A model generated the notes under the pieces. That model did not search any database and had not been told where the DNA came from. It worked only from the letters and a program-made list of their open reading frames with translations. The translations under genes and the position numbers were made by a program. Shown in pieces: positions 60,005 to 64,000 of a stretch of DNA of 64,000 nucleotides. This DNA comes from Sulfuritalea sp. (GTDB taxonomy: Bacteria > Pseudomonadota > Gammaproteobacteria > Burkholderiales > Rhodocyclaceae): the NCBI GenBank assembly GCA_023229685.1, contig JALNYT010000003.1:319617-383616 (forward strand), read 5' to 3'. Within the stretch, counting starts at the first letter, position 1; each line of letters begins with the position of its first letter.

Positions 60005-60862
60005 ATGACAGTCGTCTTCGACGGCATCGCCTCGGGCTTGCTGTTGTTCCTGATCAGCGTCGGGCTTTCGGTCACGCTCGGCCTGATGAACTTCGTGAAC
60101 CTCGCGCACGGCGCTTTCGCCATGCTCGGCGGCTACATCTGCGTCGTCTTGCTGAATCGCTTCGGCGTACCCTTTCTCGCCGCGTTGCCGGTGGTGGCCC
60201 TGGTCTCGGCGCTGGTCGGCGTGGTGCTCGAGCGCACCCTGTACCGACGCCTTTACGGCGCCTCGCACCTCGACCAGGTGCTGTTTTCCATCGGCCTCGT
60301 GTTCATGTCGATCTCGACGGCGAACTACTTTTTCGGCGCCCAGCAGCAACCCCTCCAATTGCCGCCGATGCTGTCCGGTCAGTTCAACCTGCCCGGCCTC
60401 GATATCGGCGTCTATCGCCTGTTCCTGATCGTGCTTGGCCTTGCCATCGCCTTCGCGTTGCAGTGGATGATCGCCGGCACCCGCTTCGGCGCCCAACTGC
60501 GGGCATCTGTCGACAACCCGCGCGCCGCGCGTGGCCTCGGTATCGACGTCGACCGCGTCTTCGTCCTCACCTTCGCCCTCGGCTCGGCGCTGGCCGGCCT
60601 CGGCGGCGCCCTCGGCGTCGAGATGCTCGGGCTCGATCCGGAATTTCCGGTCAAGTACATCGTGTATTTCCTGATCGTCGTCGCCGTCGGCGGCAGCGGC
60701 AACATCAAGGGATCGCTGATCGCCTCGCTGATCATCGGCATCTGCGACGTCGCCGGCAAGTACTACGTTCCCCAGATCGGCGCCTTCGTCATCTATGCAG
60801 TGATGGTGGCCATGCTGATCTTCAGGCCGCAGGGCCTGTTCGGGCGCACCGCGGCGAAATAG
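60005..60862 (+). CDS. Second Liv-type permease (LivH-like)
   Basis: A 285-aa integral membrane protein (MTVVFDGIASGLLLFLISVG, LGLMNFVNLAHGAFAMLGGY). It follows the binding-protein gene by 64 bp; GGAG upstream of the ATG. The EAA-like loop (ASVDNPRAARGLGIDVDRVF) is present. Confidence 0.92.
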   Translation: MTVVFDGIASGLLLFLISVGLSVTLGLMNFVNLAHGAFAMLGGYICVVLLNRFGVPFLAALPVVALVSALVGVVLERTLYRRLYGASHLDQVLFSIGLVFMSISTANYFFGAQQQPLQLPPMLSGQFNLPGLDIGVYRLFLIVLGLAIAFALQWMIAGTRFGAQLRASVDNPRAARGLGIDVDRVFVLTFALGSALAGLGGALGVEMLGLDPEFPVKYIVYFLIVVAVGGSGNIKGSLIASLIIGICDVAGKYYVPQIGAFVIYAVMVAMLIFRPQGLFGRTAAK

Positions 60863-60864
60863 GC

Positions 60865-61848
60865 GTGGCGTCCGTCAAACTCGACCTCGCTCCATTGCGC
60901 CAAGCCGCCGCCTGGCACTGGGCCGAATATGCATTCTGGCTGATGCCGGTGCTGGCCTACTTCGCCTTCGGCGAAAACCTCTCGCTGCTGTCGCAGATCG
61001 CCATCGCTGCCCTCTTCTGCCTGTCGCTCGACCTGATCCTCGGCTATGCCGGCATCGTATCGCTGGGCCACGCCGCGTTCTTCGGCCTTGGTGCCTATGC
61101 CGCTGGGCTGCTGGCGAAATACGGCTGGGGCGATCCGCTGCTGGGTCTGGCGGGTGCGGCGGCATTTGCGGCCGCGGCCGGCTTCGTCACCAGTTTCCTG
61201 GTGCTGCGCGGCAGCGACCTGACCCGCCTGATGGTGACTCTTGGCGTCGCGATGATGCTCTTTGAAGCGGCCAACAAGCTGACCGACTTCACCGGCGGCG
61301 TCGATGGCCTGCAGGGGGTCGAGGTCAAGCCGGTGCTCGGCATGTTCGGTTTCGACCTCTACGGCAAGACTGCTTACTGGTATAGCCTGGCCGTGCTGTT
61401 CGTCATGTTCTGGCTGGCGCGGCGCCTGGTGCACAGCCCCTTCGGGCTTTCCCTGCGCGGCATCCGGCAGAACGTCGGTCGCATGCCGGCCATCGGCGCC
61501 CCGGTCAACGGCCGCCTGGTCGTCATCTATACGATTGGCGCCGCCTACGCCGGCGTCGCCGGCGGGCTGTTGACCCAGACCACGCAGTTCGTCTCACTCG
61601 ACGTACTGTCCTTTTCCCGTTCCGCCGAGCTGCTGCTGATCCTGGTGCTGGGCGGCACCGGCCGTCTCTACGGCGCGCTGATCGGCAGCATGGTGTTCAT
61701 GGCCGCCCACCACTTCCTCTCGGACATCAACCCGCAATACTGGCAGTTCTGGCTCGGCGCGGCACTGGTGGTGATCGTGCTCTTCGCCCGCGACGGCATC
61801 ATGGGCCTGTTGGGCAAACTGCCCGTGCCGGGAAGGAAGCCGTCATGA
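60865..61848 (+). CDS. Second Liv-type permease (LivM-like), GTG start
   Basis: A 327-aa permease. The likely start is GTG at 60865, 2 bp after the livH stop; no ATG fits at the N-terminus (VASVKLDLAPLRQAAAWHWA). Typical LivM sequence follows (LILGYAGIVSLGHAAFFGLG). It overlaps livG by 4 bp. Confidence 0.9.
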   Translation: MASVKLDLAPLRQAAAWHWAEYAFWLMPVLAYFAFGENLSLLSQIAIAALFCLSLDLILGYAGIVSLGHAAFFGLGAYAAGLLAKYGWGDPLLGLAGAAAFAAAAGFVTSFLVLRGSDLTRLMVTLGVAMMLFEAANKLTDFTGGVDGLQGVEVKPVLGMFGFDLYGKTAYWYSLAVLFVMFWLARRLVHSPFGLSLRGIRQNVGRMPAIGAPVNGRLVVIYTIGAAYAGVAGGLLTQTTQFVSLDVLSFSRSAELLLILVLGGTGRLYGALIGSMVFMAAHHFLSDINPQYWQFWLGAALVVIVLFARDGIMGLLGKLPVPGRKPS

Positions 61849-62597
61849 GCGCCGTGCTGGAGACGCGCGACCTGAGCAAGCAGTTCGGCGGCTTCATCGC
61901 CTGCAACAACGTCAGCCTCAGCATCGAAGCCGGCGCGCGTCATGCCCTGATCGGTCCCAACGGCGCCGGCAAGACCACCCTGATCAATCTGCTGACCGGC
62001 TTTCTCGAACCGAGCGCCGGCGACGTCTTCCTCAAGGGCGATAACGTCACCCATCTGGCGCAGCACCAGCGCGTCAAGCGCGGCCTGGTGCGCACCTTTC
62101 AGATCAACCAGCTGTTCGCCGAAATGACCGTGCTGGAATCGGTCACCCTCTCCGTCTGCGAGCGCCTCGGCCTCGGCTGGAGCTGGTGGAAGCCGGTCGG
62201 CGCCCACACCGCGGCGATCGATGAAGCCGCTGAACTGCTGGCCACCCTGCACCTGCTCGACGTGGCGCATACGCAGACCCGCAGCCTGGCTTACGGCCGC
62301 CAGCGCATGATCGAGATCGCCCTGGCGCTGGCCGCGAAACCCCAGGTGCTGCTGCTCGACGAGCCGGCGGCCGGCGTTCCGACCGACGAAAGCCGGGAGT
62401 TGTTCGCGACCATCGCGCGGTTGCCGCGCGAGGTGACCATCGTGCTGATCGAGCACGACATGGACCTCGTCTTCCGCTTTGCCGACAAGATCTCCGTGCT
62501 GGTGGGCGGCGCCCTGCTGACCGAGGACGTTCCCGAGGTCATCGCCAAGGATCGCCGCGTCAGGGAAGTCTATTTGGGAGAGGCGCTCGATGGCTGA
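61845..62597 (+). CDS. Second Liv-type ATP-binding protein (LivG-like)
   Basis: A 250-aa ATPase. Walker A LIGPNGAGKTTLINLL; signature region SLAYGRQRMIEIALALAAKP (LAYGRQR in place of LSGGQ); Walker B VLLLDEPAAGVP; H-loop IEHDMDLVF. Overlaps livF by 8 bp. Confidence 0.93.
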   Translation: MSAVLETRDLSKQFGGFIACNNVSLSIEAGARHALIGPNGAGKTTLINLLTGFLEPSAGDVFLKGDNVTHLAQHQRVKRGLVRTFQINQLFAEMTVLESVTLSVCERLGLGWSWWKPVGAHTAAIDEAAELLATLHLLDVAHTQTRSLAYGRQRMIEIALALAAKPQVLLLDEPAAGVPTDESRELFATIARLPREVTIVLIEHDMDLVFRFADKISVLVGGALLTEDVPEVIAKDRRVREVYLGEALDG

Positions 62598-63297
62598 ACT
62601 TCTTGGACTGGAAAACGTCTGGGCCGGCTATGGCGATGCCGTGATCCTCGAGGACATTTCATTCAGCCTCGGCGAGGCCGACAGCCTGGCGCTGCTAGGC
62701 CGCAACGGCATGGGCAAGACCACGCTGCTATCGACCCTGATGGGCGCCACACGCTTCAAGTCCGGCCGCATGCGTTACCGGGGCGAGGATCTCGCCGTCG
62801 TGTCGCCGCACCGGCGGGCGCAGCTGGGCCTGGGCTGGGTGCCACAGGAGCGCGACATCTTCTCCTCGCTCACCGTCGAGGAGAACCTGACGGTGGTGGC
62901 GCGGCCCGGACCGTGGGACCTGAAGCGCGTCTACGAGATCTTCCCGCGCCTGGACGAACGCCGCAGCAACATGGGCCACCAGCTCTCCGGCGGCGAACAG
63001 CAGATGCTCGCCATGGCTCGCGCCTTGATGGTCAATCCGAAGCTGCTGCTGCTCGACGAACCACTCGAAGGCCTGGCGCCGCTGATCGTACAGGAGCTGC
63101 TGCGCATCATCACCCGGATGGTGAGCTCGGGTGAAATGGCGGTGATCCTGGTCGAACAGCACGCCCACCAGATTCTGCCGCTGACGCGCCAGGCCCTGGT
63201 GCTCGAACGCGGCCGCGTGGTGTTCTCGGGCGAGAGTGAAACCCTGCGCGACGACCATTCGCAGCTCGACAAGTGGCTCGGCGTTGGCGCGCACTAG
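62590..63297 (+). CDS. Second Liv-type ATP-binding protein (LivF-like)
   Basis: A 235-aa ATPase. Walker A LLGRNGMGKTTLLSTL (with Arg/Met), signature LSGGEQQMLAMARALMVNPK, Walker B LLLLDEPLEGLAP, H-loop LVEQHAHQI. It ends the operon. Confidence 0.93.
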   Translation: MAELLGLENVWAGYGDAVILEDISFSLGEADSLALLGRNGMGKTTLLSTLMGATRFKSGRMRYRGEDLAVVSPHRRAQLGLGWVPQERDIFSSLTVEENLTVVARPGPWDLKRVYEIFPRLDERRSNMGHQLSGGEQQMLAMARALMVNPKLLLLDEPLEGLAPLIVQELLRIITRMVSSGEMAVILVEQHAHQILPLTRQALVLERGRVVFSGESETLRDDHSQLDKWLGVGAH

Positions 63298-63400
63298 CTA
63301 ACCTGAACGCGGGCAAGGGAATGGTTGTCGCTGCCTTGCAGATCCCGATTCATTCCCGAGGTCTGGGCGCGACCGGAGTCTCCCGTCCCCGCTTGCTGCC

Positions 63401-63685
63401 ATGGGTTCGCTGCGCCCCGAGTTCGGCCTTTCGCTGGTGGCGGCAGGCTGGGTGTCGTCGATGATCAATACGCTGGGCGTCAGTACGGGAATTCTGTTCG
63501 GACTGCTCGGCGACCGCCTCGGTGCCCTGCGCACCTGCTACGCCGGCCTGGCCGCCAGCATTCTCGGCGGCGTGCTGGGTCTTGCCGCCAGCGGCCAGTG
63601 GCGCAACGCGCTCCGGGTCACCGCAGGTGCCGCCGCATGCGGGGTTGTCCTTGGGCTTGCGCTACGCCGCATCAAGGCGCGCTGA
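63401..63685 (+). pseudogene. Truncated MFS transporter remnant
   Basis: A 94-aa frame whose start resembles the first segments of an MFS transporter (LRPEFGLSLVAAGWVSSMIN, GVSTGILFGLLGDRLGALRT) but which then jumps to a C-terminal-like segment (TAGAAACGVVLGLALRRIKA). MFS proteins have about 400 residues; here most is missing and there is no ribosome binding site. Probably a deletion remnant. Confidence 0.55.
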
Positions 63686-63746
63686 TGCGACAAGCACGAG
63701 CCTGGTCCGGGTCATGGCGGCAGTCTGCGCTGCTGCCGCATTGATC

Positions 63747-64000
63747 TCAGCCGCTGACGCGCAACACCACCGCCATCCCTGAATCACCCGCGGCGCAGCC
63801 GCCGAACAGGGCGACGCCGCCGCCGCGCAAGACCAGTTCCTCGATCAGTTCGATCACGCTGCGCAGGCCCGTCGGTCCCTGCGGGTGACCCCAGATCAGC
63901 GAGCAGCCGTAGTTGTTCATCTTCTCCAGCGGAAACCCGGTGGCCCGCGCGAAGGCGATGTCATTCACGGCGAAGGGATTGTGCGTCTTGACCGCGTCGA
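63747..64000 (-). CDS. Thiolase-family protein, C-terminal part (runs off right edge)
   Basis: The last ~84 codons of an acetyl-CoA acetyltransferase/thiolase. Visible are KTHNPFAVNDIAFARATGF, then the C-terminal active-site region NNYGCSLIWGHPQGPTGLRS (with the His of GHP) and GGGVALFGGCAAGDSGMAVV (Cys near the C-terminus, C-G-G-type loop altered to GGCAAGDSG). The N-terminus lies outside the window. Its operon is unknown. Confidence 0.85.
   Translation of the reverse strand, partial: DAVKTHNPFAVNDIAFARATGFPLEKMNNYGCSLIWGHPQGPTGLRSVIELIEELVLRGGGVALFGGCAAGDSGMAVVLRVSG

Overview
The window is GC-rich, densely coding DNA with the gene content of a betaproteobacterium (Rhodocyclales or Burkholderiales-like). 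This is judged from family resemblance only: Comamonas-like protocatechuate 4,5-cleavage proteins, RND copper efflux, TRAP and Liv transporters, and an aryl-pyruvate ferredoxin oxidoreductase. I saw no tRNA, rRNA, CRISPR array or complete insertion sequence.

Positions 1-12,100 are a copper/silver resistance island. On the minus strand lie cusF-cusC-cusB-cusA (cusA runs off the left edge) and cusR-cusS. On the plus strand are a small periplasmic protein, a DUF411 protein, a Met/His-rich periplasmic protein and a CopA-type P1B ATPase. Two palindromes with the same layout, AT(T/G)ACA-N4-TGT(A/C)AT, resemble CusR boxes and sit in front of two of these units. A TetR gene with a dsrE-tusA-small Cys protein operon lies inside the island and carries matching operators.

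Positions 12,200-24,000 are mixed housekeeping and envelope genes. They include a periplasmic PheC-AroQ fusion (chorismate to phenylpyruvate), an EF-G-like GTPase, a B12-binding radical SAM protein, a YedK/HMCES protein, a universal stress protein, a DUF3943 outer-membrane protein, an RcnB-family protein with a collapsed duplicate, and a collagen-like lipoprotein.

Positions 24,000-33,400 form a probable aromatic-alcohol uptake and oxidation cluster: an aldehyde dehydrogenase, a coniferyl-alcohol-dehydrogenase-like SDR, a complete Liv-type ABC transporter, a second SDR, and a divergent AraC regulator. A 30-codon peptide gene with a strong ribosome binding site lies just before the binding-protein gene.

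Positions 36,300-51,000 hold a long, tightly packed minus-strand operon for 4-hydroxybenzoate/protocatechuate 4,5-cleavage: ligJ, ligK, a dehydrogenase, ligI, an exported LigI paralogue, dctA, ligA, ligB, ligC, an aldo/keto reductase, a second ligA-ligB pair and pobA. A LysR regulator sits at its head. The tautomerase gene (ligU/galD/pmdU) appears to survive only as a 28-codon stub. Next to it is a TRAP transporter (51,066-54,008). Then come an indolepyruvate ferredoxin oxidoreductase operon with a thioesterase (54,140-58,310, minus) and a second Liv transporter (58,768-63,297, plus).

The most notable signal is a ~28-bp LysR-type box (core ATAACAAAACGCGATAGC, T-N11-A) present four times. It is oriented toward the lig operon, the TRAP transporter, the ior operon and the second Liv operon. 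Two of these promoters are near-duplicates over ~70 bp, with identical spacing and -35/-10 elements. This suggests one regulator coordinates uptake, aryl-pyruvate oxidation and ring cleavage. The Liv promoter also carries a TetR-type operator sharing a 12-nt core with the one in front of the TetR gene at 8 kb.
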